In this document: piece after piece, positions 15,324-22,607 of the stretch
How the letters are laid out: every line of letters begins with the position of its first letter
How positions within the stretch are numbered: the first letter of the stretch is position 1
Source of the DNA: Mariniphaga sp964398855
GTDB lineage: Bacteria > Bacteroidota > Bacteroidia > Bacteroidales > Prolixibacteraceae
DNA: 34,782 nt
Assembly: GCA_964398855.1 (NCBI GenBank)
Contig: CAYNOQ010000022.1
Coordinates: 1-34,782, forward strand
Direction: 5' to 3'
The notes under the pieces: model-generated
The model's database searches: none
The model's input: the letters and a program-made list of their open reading frames with translations, nothing else
Told to the model about the DNA's origin: nothing
Program-made: the position numbers and the translations under genes

Positions 15324-17044
15324 CTACTCAAAATCAAGCCTGAATTTCTGTTTCAGCAACTCCAGGTTTGGATTCTTCTTCAGCAGTTCCATATATTTTT
15401 CTGAAGGAGAATAGATTACTCTCTGTTTTTCAATTTCCGTGATACGTGTATTTAGCTGAATTTCAGAATTTTTAAGCTCTTTTCTTAGCCATGAAACCAG
15501 TTCAGGCTTTATGTTGTTTACCAAATCTTCCTGAACCGAATTTTCAATATCTAACACTAACCGGTAATTATCTTCTATATGTGGCAACCGCGATAAAGTG
15601 GATTGCAGATTGGGAGAATCGTCAAGACGCTGTCTGAATTCTTCCCATTTTATTTTTAACTCTTCGGCAGAAAAATCCATTGTTTCGGTAAAGCTTGTAT
15701 AAATCTCATGTTGCTCTTTCAGCGACATCTCATCTTCGGGCATTTTCCCGGAAAGAGCATCCCTGATGGAAGGTCCCTGCACCTGTTTCGACAAACGCCT
15801 GACTGTTTTTTTAACTTCGGAAACCGGCTCCGTCTGCTTTTGAGAAGGTTGAGAAGGCGGAGTCTGACTCTTTTCGGATGTCTGCGGAGCTTTGGGAGCT
15901 TCCGAAAATATGGGTTGAAGAATATCTTCGGAAACGTCAGCTATTTTTTTTTTAAGGTTAGCTGCGCTAACTGCATAAGTGTCAATTCAACATAAAGTCG
16001 TTTATTTTGACTCGTTTTGTAAAAATTATCGCATTCATTGCTCAGTTGCAGAGCGCCTAATAAAAATTCATTGCTGCAATCTGATGCCTGCATTTTATAG
16101 CGTTCCCTGATTTCGCCGGTTACCTCTAACAACTGTATGGTAATCGGGTCCTTGCAAACCATCAGGTTGCGAAAATGCTCTGCTAATCCGCTGATAAAAT
16201 GCTGACCATCAAATCCGTGATTTAGAATTTCATCAAAAATCATCATCACTTCCGGTACTTCATTTTTCAGAAAATGCTCCACTAAGCGGAAGTAATAATC
16301 GTAATCCAGCACATTGAGATTCGCTATAACATCCTGATAGGTAATATTTTTCCCGGAAAAACTGACCACCTGATCAAAGACAGAAAGTGCGTCACGCATT
16401 GCACCGTCAGCCTTTTGGGCAATAACATTCAGCGCTTCGCGCTCTGCTGTTATTCCTTCATTTTTTGCTACAAATTCCAGATGTTCGGCAATGTCATTAA
16501 CACCGATGCGGTTGAAATCAAAAATCTGGCAACGTGAAAGAATGGTTGGAATAATTTTATGTTTTTCTGTGGTGGCAAGAATAAAAATTGCATGCTTTGG
16601 CGGCTCTTCCAGCGTTTTCAGAAATGCGTTGAATGCCTGTGCCGAAAGCATGTGCACCTCATCAATGATATAAACGCTGTAGGTTCCAATCTGCGGCGGA
16701 ACGCGCACCTGGTCAATTAAAACACGAATATCGTCAACCTTATTGTTTGAAGCAGCATCAAGCTCATGAATATTGTATGATCTTCCGCTATTAAACGCCT
16801 TGCAGGATTCGCATTCATTGCAGGCTTCAATTTCGGGGGTGAGATTAAAACAGTTGATTGTTTTGGCAAAAATCCGGGCACAGGTTGTTTTGCCAACCCC
16901 GCGCGGACCATAAAACAGATAGGCGTGTGCCAGCTGATTGTTTTTTATGGCATTTTTGAGCGTGGTGGTAATCGATGATTGTGCAACCACCGTACTGAAC
17001 GAGTCCGGTCTGTACTTTCGTGCTGAAACAATATAATTCTCCAT
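15324..17044 (-). CDS. dnaX: DNA polymerase III subunit tau (full-length dnaX product, -1 frameshift at the A10 run)
   Basis: The N-terminal frame stops at 15941. Moving to the -1 frame inside ten consecutive A residues (mRNA sense; window 15953-15944) continues the protein for 206 further residues, giving 573. The junction reads LKKK then IADVSEDILQPIF. The extension has a Pro/Ser/Gln/Lys-rich linker and then a conserved C-terminal domain containing MDFSAEELKIKWEEFRQRL and ending KQKFRLDFE, the tau region that in other bacteria contacts the polymerase and helicase. Its stop lies 6 bp from the convergent pdxH stop. Full tau could come from ribosomal -1 frameshifting, transcript slippage to eleven A, or a sequencing error in the run. 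The intact second frame argues against gene decay. Confidence 0.85.
15898..15971 (-). promoter_or_regulatory. Candidate programmed frameshift / transcriptional-slippage site in dnaX
   Basis: In mRNA order: a perfect 6-bp hairpin GTTAGC-GCA-GCTAAC (15971-15957); CTT; ten A (15953-15944), read in zero frame as TTA AAA AAA AAA; stop TAG (15943-15941); then, 8 nt after the A run, a stem of 14 pairs (15935-15922 with 15911-15898, two G-U pairs) with a 10-nt loop. A_AAA_AAA is a strong -1 slippery heptamer and an 8-nt spacer to a stem-loop is usual for -1 frameshift signals. E. coli dnaX uses A_AAA_AAG plus a 3' stem-loop; Thermus dnaX uses an A run and transcript slippage. Confidence 0.75.
15941..17044 (-). 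CDS. dnaX: DNA polymerase III subunit gamma (short dnaX product, zero frame)
   Basis: 367 residues from ATG 17044; the frame stays open to 17149 but the extra 35 codons do not look like DnaX and lie upstream of a possible promoter box. This is the ATPase of the clamp loader, which opens the beta clamp at primer-template junctions. Walker A GPRGVGKT is at 46-53, zinc cysteines at 65, 75, 78 and 81, Walker B DEVH at 128-131 and the SRC arginine-finger motif at 170-172. Domain III (to about residue 365) is complete, so the stop directly after LKKK leaves a product with the same domain content as E. coli gamma. Confidence 0.9.
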   Translation of the reverse strand: MENYIVSARKYRPDSFSTVVAQSSITTTLKNAIKNNQLAHAYLFYGPRGVGKTTCARIFAKTINCFNLTPEIEACNECESCKAFNSGRSYNIHELDAASNNKVDDIRVLIDQVRVPPQIGTYSVYIIDEVHMLSAQAFNAFLKTLEEPPKHAIFILATTEKHKIIPTILSRCQIFDFNRIGVNDIAEHLEFVAKNEGITAEREALNVIAQKADGAMRDALSVFDQVVSFSGKNITYQDVIANLNVLDYDYYFRLVEHFLKNEVPEVMMIFDEILNHGFDGQHFISGLAEHFRNLMVCKDPITIQLLEVTGEIRERYKMQASDCSNEFLLGALQLSNECDNFYKTSQNKRLYVELTLMQLAQLTLKKK

Positions 17045-17069
17045 TTGTGCGCTTCCTTTTTCAATCGAC

Positions 17070-17077
17070 CAAAGATA
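17070..17077 (-). promoter_or_regulatory. Possible -7 box of dnaX
   Basis: TATCTTTG on the minus strand matches TAnnTTTG and lies 25 bp before the ATG at 17044, giving a leader of about 19 nt. No -33 match is seen at 19-20 bp. It supports 17044 over 17149 as the start. Confidence 0.4.
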
Positions 17078-17126
17078 AACATTTCTAACCTTAAACCGAG
17101 AAAACTTATTAACATCAGCGTTCCAT

Positions 17127-17157
17127 TTTCCAACCCCGGAAACTTTCACTACTTTTC
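17127..17157 (+). promoter_or_regulatory. Possible promoter of the threonine aldolase gene
   Basis: TTTC (17127-17130), 19 bp, then TACTTTTC (17150-17157): correct spacing, but the final G of both boxes is replaced by C. The predicted start is about 18 nt before the ATG at 17183. Confidence 0.3.
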
Positions 17158-17182
17158 ATTCGTTTTTTAAAATTAAACTAAA

Positions 17183-18214
17183 ATGCCAGGAAAAGGATTT
17201 GCAAGCGACAACAATTCAGGGGTACATCCTGAAATTTTCAAAGCAATGGCGTCAGCCAATCAGGGGCATGAAATCGCCTATGGCGATGATCTTTACACAC
17301 TTGACGCAATAAAAATTTTCAGGGAAAAATTTGGAGAGAAAACGGAAGTATTTTTTGTTTTCAACGGAACCGGTGCAAACGTTACGGGACTTGCTTCCGC
17401 AACGCAAAGCTTCCATTCCGTTATCTGTGCGGAAACTGCACACATACAGACAGATGAGTGTGGCGCACCCGAAAAACTGACAGGATGCAAACTTCTTCCC
17501 ACAGCAACCCAAAATGGGAAACTTACGCCACAATCTGTTAAACGTCATCTCCACGGATTCGATTTTGAGCATCACTCCCAGCCGCGAATTATATCCATTT
17601 CTCAGACAACCGAATTGGGAACGGTTTACCGCCCCGATGAAATCAGAGCACTTGCCGAGCTGGCACACAACCACAACATGCTGCTGCACATGGATGGGGC
17701 ACGCATTGCCAATGCCGCGGTTTTTTTGGATATGGATTTCAGGGAATTCACAAAAGATTGCGGCGTGGATATTCTTTCGTTTGGCGGCACAAAAAACGGC
17801 ATGATGATGGGTGAAGCGGTACTGTTTTTTAATCCCGAAACCGCTGCAAATACAAAATATATACGCAAACAAAACATGCAGCTCTATTCAAAAATGCGTT
17901 ATGTAGGTGCGCAGTTTATCGCTTATTTTAAAGATGATTTATGGCGAAAAACTGCGACACGTGCCAACAAAATGGCGAAATTATTAGAAAGAGAAATATC
18001 GAAAATTCCACAAATAAAAATTACGCAACCGGTAGATGCAAACGGCGTTTTTGCCATAATTCCACAAGAAATCATTGAACCTTTGCAACAGCATTTCTTT
18101 TTCTATGTGTGGGACGAAGCAAAATTCGAAGTGCGCTGGATGACCTCCTTTGACACGGAAGAAGAAGAAATTTTTAAATTTACAAAACTGATTAACAGAC
18201 TTTTAGAAAATTAA
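17183..18214 (+). CDS. ltaE: Low-specificity threonine aldolase (beta-eliminating lyase family)
   Basis: A 343-residue PLP enzyme that cleaves L-threonine or L-allo-threonine to glycine and acetaldehyde. The N-terminal SDNNSGVHPEIFKAM and YGDD match the family; DGAR at 171-174 holds the Asp that contacts the pyridine ring; FGGTKNGMM contains the Schiff-base lysine (Lys204). Length is normal. Stereospecificity cannot be read from the sequence. It is divergent from dnaX, and its stop codon overlaps the start of the rhomboid gene by one base (TAATG), so the two are probably translated together. Confidence 0.92.
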   Translation: MPGKGFASDNNSGVHPEIFKAMASANQGHEIAYGDDLYTLDAIKIFREKFGEKTEVFFVFNGTGANVTGLASATQSFHSVICAETAHIQTDECGAPEKLTGCKLLPTATQNGKLTPQSVKRHLHGFDFEHHSQPRIISISQTTELGTVYRPDEIRALAELAHNHNMLLHMDGARIANAAVFLDMDFREFTKDCGVDILSFGGTKNGMMMGEAVLFFNPETAANTKYIRKQNMQLYSKMRYVGAQFIAYFKDDLWRKTATRANKMAKLLEREISKIPQIKITQPVDANGVFAIIPQEIIEPLQQHFFFYVWDEAKFEVRWMTSFDTEEEEIFKFTKLINRLLEN

Positions 18215-18984
18215 TGAAGATTTTTAAATACTATCCGAGCAATCCACGAAATCTCGATCCGAAAATGGAGAAGCGGATTTTTTTGCACAGCCTGATAATT
18301 CCGGCTGCTTTCATCTTTGCTTTCTGGATGGTAGAAATCATTAAGATAACGCTCAATATTGATTTTGTAAAATTAGGAGTTTATCCGCTGCATCTGAAAG
18401 GTTTACCCGGAATTCTCTTTTCACCGTTTATCCATTCGGGGTTCAATCACCTGATGTCCAACTCCATTCCTTTTTTCATCCTGCTTTTCATGCTCATCTA
18501 TTTTTACCGCCGCATCTCCTATCAGATTTTTATTTTTCTGTACCTTTTATCGGGATTGCTTGTGTGGCTGACAGGCAGGGAAGCGTGGCACATTGGTGCG
18601 AGTGGTGTAGTTTATGCCATGGCAGCGTTTCATTTTGTGAGCGGAATTATTCGCAATGATGTGAGATTACTGACACTTTCCGTGATTGTGGTTTTTCTTT
18701 ACGGCGGACTGATTTGGGGAATATTTCCCATCGACCCGAAAATTTCATGGGAAGGACACTTGTGGGGCGCCGTTTCGGGGGTGGTTCTGGCAATTTACTA
18801 CCGGAAATATATCATTCGCCGTGATAAATTTGACTGGGAAATGGAAGAAGAAGATAATGAAGATGAGCTAAAAGCAGAAGAATCTAAGGAAAATATACCA
18901 AATGAAGATCAAAGTGGACAAGTGAGTTATCCTGACGGAGAAAACAGCACTTCAACCGGCAGTACGCAAGGATATTTCAAATAG
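18214..18984 (+). CDS. Rhomboid family intramembrane serine protease
   Basis: A 256-residue membrane protease with six or so membrane segments between about residues 25 and 195. The rhomboid catalytic residues are present: HxxxN at His79/Asn83 (FNHLMSN), the serine nucleophile in GASG at Ser130 (HIGASGVVYAMAAFHF), and the base His182 (WEGHLWGAVSG). After RKYIIRRDKFDWEM the last about 50 residues are a strongly acidic, probably cytoplasmic tail (EEEDNEDELKAEESKENIPNEDQ) with no known motif. Substrate is unknown. It overlaps the threonine aldolase stop by one base. Confidence 0.92.
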   Translation: MKIFKYYPSNPRNLDPKMEKRIFLHSLIIPAAFIFAFWMVEIIKITLNIDFVKLGVYPLHLKGLPGILFSPFIHSGFNHLMSNSIPFFILLFMLIYFYRRISYQIFIFLYLLSGLLVWLTGREAWHIGASGVVYAMAAFHFVSGIIRNDVRLLTLSVIVVFLYGGLIWGIFPIDPKISWEGHLWGAVSGVVLAIYYRKYIIRRDKFDWEMEEEDNEDELKAEESKENIPNEDQSGQVSYPDGENSTSTGSTQGYFK

Positions 18985-19094
18985 AGAATTTATTCATCTG
19001 AAGGAGTAAAATCAACTGTTCTTTTTAGAAACAATATTTCAAAAGAGAAAAAGAAAAATGGGGGTTATGATTTTTGGTTATGCTTTATGACCGG

Positions 19095-19301
19095 TTAATC
19101 TTCAGTTTCGTATTTGATTACTTCAACCGGGCAACTCTCGGCAGCGTCAATAATATCGTCAATATATTCATTGAAATCAACACCCTCGATTACAACCATC
19201 TTATCCGGGACTTCAAACACATCGGGTGCAATTGATGCACACAAATCACAGGAAGTGCATTCGTCTTCAGATTCATCAAGCCAAACTCTTGTAATTTTCA
19301 T
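19095..19301 (-). CDS. Small single-cluster ferredoxin
   Basis: A 68-residue acidic electron carrier. Cys15, Cys18 and Cys21 (CTSCDLC) with Cys57 (SCPVE) form a ligand set for one [4Fe-4S] or [3Fe-4S] cluster, as in the ferredoxins of the Fer4_15 type. There is no second cluster motif. Size and spacing match the family exactly. The gene stands alone, so its redox partner is unknown. No consensus promoter was found in the 310 bp upstream. Confidence 0.93.
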   Translation of the reverse strand: MKITRVWLDESEDECTSCDLCASIAPDVFEVPDKMVVIEGVDFNEYIDDIIDAAESCPVEVIKYETED

Positions 19302-19611
19302 AATTATAAATTTTTTGTATTAGAAATATTATCAAATTCTCACCAGAGCATTAAAAATTTTAATGCGCAAATTTAATCAAAATAGTTTTAAGAGTGAGAA
19401 AAAAGACCCTAAAAAAACAGAATTCAGATAAAAATAAGCGGGCAATAAAATTTACAAATTAAACATTTGCTTAAAAGTTTTAAACCCGACACTACCCTTT
19501 CATTTCATTCCCGGGAACGAAAGTTAAATATAGCTCCTGTCAATTTTTATCAATCTTTTTTCCAACTCTTATTTACCACCTCTTCCGGATTGTTTTGCAA
19601 CCCGGTTTAAG
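19302..19611. other. Intergenic stretch with one near-perfect palindrome
   Basis: About 310 bases, AT-rich, between the ferredoxin start and the propeller-toroid gene end. The only structure I see is the palindrome at 19503-19522, listed separately. No small gene or terminator with a T-tract is evident. Confidence 0.5.
19503..19522. repeat. 20-bp palindrome with one mismatch
   Basis: TTTCATTCCC and GGGAACGAAA are inverted copies with one mismatch, centred on TTCCCGGGAA. There is no loop, so it looks more like a dimeric protein-binding site than a hairpin. It lies about 200 bp upstream of the ferredoxin start. Confidence 0.4.
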
Positions 19612-21933
19612 CTAAAAAATTTCGGGGCGCGGAGTTCCGGTGTATGGTTTTGAGCCGGTATCTCCTTCCATCACATCCGGAACCGAGTCAAGGTCAACCT
19701 GCTTGTTTTCGGGAGCATTCAGAATGCCGTAATACCGTCCTTTCCAGTAATCGCGCAGATAACCAACCGGAGCGATGGCACGGCTTCCCCCGCGGGTATC
19801 GTCTAACTCAGTCGGACGCCTGCCGTCAACGTCGGTAAAAGCTTCGCGCCCCGACAGCATTTTGACTGTGCCGTCATAGGACGCATAGCCGGGTTCAATG
19901 AACAGATCATCCCGGTGGGAGTTGAAAAAGCTGTTTTGGCGGCAATCCATTGCCCACTCTCTGAGAAAATCGACAGCTGCTTCAAATTCACCTTCATTTC
20001 CGGTGAGAATTCCGTAAGCAAAGTTGAAGTAGGGCAACCGCTCGATGCGTTTAATCGCCCACGTGCGCTCCAGACTGCGCAAATAAATTGACCTCAGTAC
20101 AGGGTCTTTTTCATAGCGAAGCAATGTAAAATAGCTCATCAGCGCCAGATCATCATCCCATGGAGCAATGGTTTCCGGAGGAAAGGTATTTTTCTGGCGA
20201 ATGGTGTTTTCCGGGTATCCCCAGTCGATGAGCTGCTGATAGCCATCCTTAAATTTCCGGTCGCCGGTTGCTTCAATTGCAGCCTGCATAAATGACAATA
20301 CTTCAAGCCCGTTGACACCGCGGTCGGCATAGCCGTAGGGGCGCAGCAGATATTCGGGATTCCAGCGCGCCCAGCGGGTGGGTTTCCCGTCAATATCGTG
20401 CATAGTCCAATCACAATCAATGATATAGGAAGCCATTTTCTCCAGATGTTCTCTGGCAACTTCTTTCTCTTTTCCTTCTGCCACTAAGTCATAAAAGATG
20501 GAAACGGCATAAAAATGAGAAGTAACCTCATCGCTTGAAGTATCGCTCTTCCAGTACCATTTTCCGTCAGGGGTGGGATACCATTTTGCCGGAAGTCCTC
20601 CCGAGCCTGTTGTGCCCCGCTGGTCTTCATCTCCGTCAACCGACCAGATTGAACGGGCAATATAACCATCCCTTTCAGTAATTTTATTCAGCCAGACCAT
20701 GGATTTAAAGGAATCAACTGCCTTTGCTCGGGCATCAGGGTCTCCTGTAACTGCATATTTATAGCTCATTGCCACTAAGTAGGGAGCGGTGTGACTGCCG
20801 TCATTATCCGTTATTTCCCGAATCCATTCCCCATCTTTTTTGTAGAGATACTGCACAAATCCCATTCGTTTATAGCCCCACTCTTCGAGATGTTTCTGAA
20901 ACCATTCGGCTTTTTTATACAAGGTAAACGGCTCATACTGAATAATACCGACACCTCCGTCAGTTGCCACATAAACTTTATTGTCACCCACGGCAATTGC
21001 GTTCACTTTCCGGTTCGGGAGCCACATTCCCTCGCTAAAATAGTGAAACTTGCCGTTTTTTGTCAGGCGGATTGCCCCGCGTTCGCTTCCAATCCACAAA
21101 TCATCATCAAACCCTTTGGACAAACAGGTAGTGTTTTCAACCGGCAAGCCATCGGCGCCTTTAATTGCAGTGAGGGCAGCGCCCCGCAATTCGGCAAGTC
21201 CTCTGTCTGTTCCGATATAAACACGGTTTCCCATGCTGAGCATATCATTTGTATTTGTTGAAGGCAGAGTTCCCCAGTCGATGAAATCATCGCTGACAAC
21301 CTTACCGTCGAACAGCACAAGTTTTCCGGGACGCAGAACATACAGCGTTCCGCTGTACGACTCAATCCGGCTGACCGGACCGAGCCTAACCGGATAAGCA
21401 TGAACCTGCGAACCGTCTTCCATGAGCATGGTGATGTCGCTGTTGTAATATCCGTCTGCCGGCTTGGTGGTAACGAACCTGCCATTCTCCAGCTTGAAAA
21501 TTTCATCGCGCGTTGCGGCGTGTATCTGCCCAAAGTGTGTGCACATATCCACGTAAACGCGACTGTCTGCCTTTTCCCATTTTCCATTGTGAAACTCGAA
21601 AAGCCCGTCGGGGGTTGTTGCCCAAACCCGCCCCTGTTCGGTCAAAAGTTTAGCAACACTTTTAGGCGCCGAATTATCTCTGATAAAAGCATTGTCCTTA
21701 AGTGTAAAAATTTCTCCTTCCATCAGGGCAAAACAGGTATTGTCCGATACGGCAACGGAAGTTACCGGATGCTCTGTCGGTATTTTCAGGGATATTTCCT
21801 GAAGATATTCATAATCATCCAAAGGTTTCCATGCACCGTTTATATGATTATAGGTCTGCTGAGCAGAAACGACTTTAAAAACGAAAAAACTTGTAAGAAA
21901 AATGAATGCGACTTTGTTAACGGATTTAAACAT
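19612..21933 (-). CDS. Secreted protein with N-terminal beta-propeller and C-terminal alpha-helical toroid, unknown function
   Basis: A 773-residue exported protein with a Sec signal (MFKSVNKVAFIFLTSFFVFK, cleavage near SAQ). Residues about 30-335 contain short repeats such as RVWATTPDGLFEFHNGKW, RVYIGTDRGLAELRG, DLWIGSERGAIRLTKNGKFHYFS and KVYVATDGGVGIIQYE, as in the propeller sensor domains of two-component regulators, but no kinase follows. Residues about 340-720 are helical with YLVAMSYKYAVTGDPDARAKAVDSFKSM, TSHFYAVSIFYDLV and LMSYFTLLRYEKDP, resembling the alpha/alpha-toroid of glycoside hydrolases or lyases. No catalytic pair can be named with confidence. A -7 box TAATTTTG lies at 21991-21984. 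It could process or bind extracellular polysaccharide; this is inference. Confidence 0.75.
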   Translation of the reverse strand: MFKSVNKVAFIFLTSFFVFKVVSAQQTYNHINGAWKPLDDYEYLQEISLKIPTEHPVTSVAVSDNTCFALMEGEIFTLKDNAFIRDNSAPKSVAKLLTEQGRVWATTPDGLFEFHNGKWEKADSRVYVDMCTHFGQIHAATRDEIFKLENGRFVTTKPADGYYNSDITMLMEDGSQVHAYPVRLGPVSRIESYSGTLYVLRPGKLVLFDGKVVSDDFIDWGTLPSTNTNDMLSMGNRVYIGTDRGLAELRGAALTAIKGADGLPVENTTCLSKGFDDDLWIGSERGAIRLTKNGKFHYFSEGMWLPNRKVNAIAVGDNKVYVATDGGVGIIQYEPFTLYKKAEWFQKHLEEWGYKRMGFVQYLYKKDGEWIREITDNDGSHTAPYLVAMSYKYAVTGDPDARAKAVDSFKSMVWLNKITERDGYIARSIWSVDGDEDQRGTTGSGGLPAKWYPTPDGKWYWKSDTSSDEVTSHFYAVSIFYDLVAEGKEKEVAREHLEKMASYIIDCDWTMHDIDGKPTRWARWNPEYLLRPYGYADRGVNGLEVLSFMQAAIEATGDRKFKDGYQQLIDWGYPENTIRQKNTFPPETIAPWDDDLALMSYFTLLRYEKDPVLRSIYLRSLERTWAIKRIERLPYFNFAYGILTGNEGEFEAAVDFLREWAMDCRQNSFFNSHRDDLFIEPGYASYDGTVKMLSGREAFTDVDGRRPTELDDTRGGSRAIAPVGYLRDYWKGRYYGILNAPENKQVDLDSVPDVMEGDTGSKPYTGTPRPEIF

Positions 21934-21983
21934 AAATAATAGCTTTAAATGAACTTAATGATTCTCAATTAATTATAAAATTA

Positions 21984-21991
21984 CAAAATTA
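21984..21991 (-). promoter_or_regulatory. Possible -7 box of the propeller-toroid gene
   Basis: TAATTTTG on the minus strand matches TAnnTTTG and would give a leader of about 44 nt. No -33 box is found at 19-20 bp. Confidence 0.3.
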
Positions 21992-22093
21992 CTGCAAATT
22001 CCAAATGCGCAATAATACTATTTTTTTGTATCTTAACTCCTGCATCCTTTCTAAAAAGCGGGAGAAAGAGGAGGGGCAGGAAGCCTCCCCCGA

Positions 22094-22110
22094 CCCCTCC
22101 TAAGGAGGGG
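22094..22110. repeat. GC-rich hairpin CCCCTCC/GGAGGGG
   Basis: A perfect 7-bp stem with loop TAA, embedded in purine- and pyrimidine-rich DNA (22068-22124) of a type often seen between Bacteroidota genes. Confidence 0.65.
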
Positions 22111-22130
22111 AGAAAGAGAGAGGAGAATAG

Positions 22131-22163
22131 GTGGAGATTAAGTGGAGATTAAGTGGAGATTAA
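22131..22163. repeat. Three tandem 11-bp repeats
   Basis: GTGGAGATTAA is present three times without change (22131-22141, 22142-22152, 22153-22163), followed by GGA. The period is close to one helical turn. Confidence 0.9.
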
Positions 22164-22221
22164 GGAGCATTGCAGTAAAAAAGATACAGAGTGATTGGTA
22201 TTAGGAATCTGCTTATAAACG

Positions 22222-22250
22222 CTGTCAGGTCTGCGACGCTGACAGGTTTT
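22222..22250. repeat. CTGTCAG/CTGACAG hairpin followed by T-tract
   Basis: CTGTCAG (22222-22228) pairs with CTGACAG (22239-22245) around a 10-nt GTCTGCGACG loop that can itself pair GTC with GAC. GTTTT follows, so it could terminate plus-strand transcripts, but no plus-strand gene ends nearby; a dispersed repeat is the simpler reading. Confidence 0.6.
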
Positions 22251-22340
22251 TAAAACAATTCTGCAATGCGCGATGCGCAATAAACAGATTTTTCGCTTAG
22301 CGAAAAATGACACCGGGTTATATTGATGTCTCTCACATTG

Positions 22341-22433
22341 AACCCCATACGGGGTTCTGATGTAGCGTGGCATGTTACCCCGGATTGCGCCTGTGGCTTA
22401 TCCGGAGTTATCAATATTTTATTCCTACGGAAT
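22341..22433. repeat. Three adjacent palindromes (repeat unit of unknown type)
   Basis: AACCCC-ATAC-GGGGTT at 22341-22356, an imperfect long stem at 22377-22409 with loop around TGCGCCTGTGGCTT, and ATTCC-TAC-GGAAT at 22421-22433. The first and last each hold a TAC tri- or ATAC tetraloop between short inverted arms. Confidence 0.6.
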
Positions 22434-22607
22434 AGGAGGAAACAACCGGACAGCGCCATCAGACCCGCCTGTCCCGGTCAACTCGGGGACAGCATTAAAA
22501 AGTTCGGAGAAAACATATGATGAAAACTTCCTCTCTTTTCCTCCCCCCTACCAAAGGTAGGCAAACTTAGGAGAGCCAGCGCTGACAACGTTGCTTCGGG
22601 TTTTTCT

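Larger units (their letters stand above)
21934..22607. repeat. Cluster of unrelated short palindromes and tandem repeats
   Basis: This 674-base gap contains no credible gene but at least six separate repeat structures within about 400 bp. They are the CCCCTCC/GGAGGGG hairpin (22094-22110), three 11-bp tandem copies (22131-22163), the CTGTCAG/CTGACAG hairpin (22222-22245), AACCCC/GGGGTT (22341-22356), an imperfect stem ACCCCGGAT/ATCCGGAGT (22377-22409) and ATTCC/GGAAT (22421-22433). The four palindromes after 22200 look like members of dispersed intergenic repeat families of Bacteroidota genomes, which I recognise only by type. The cluster may extend into the annotated start of the next gene. 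Confidence 0.7.

Noticed and set aside
15324..15794. Separate small protein starting at TTG 15794
   Set aside because: Its sequence is the C-terminal part of tau and its frame continues upstream to the A10 run, so it is part of dnaX.
15324..17044. dnaX as a frameshifted pseudogene
   Set aside because: Both frames are intact, the switch lies exactly on a slippery A run, and the short product ends at a domain border.
22222..22250. Intrinsic terminator for a plus-strand gene
   Set aside because: No plus-strand gene ends upstream; the hairpin is better explained as a dispersed repeat.
22149..22520. Small open frames in the repeat cluster
   Set aside because: They run through palindromes and tandem repeats and have no protein-like composition.
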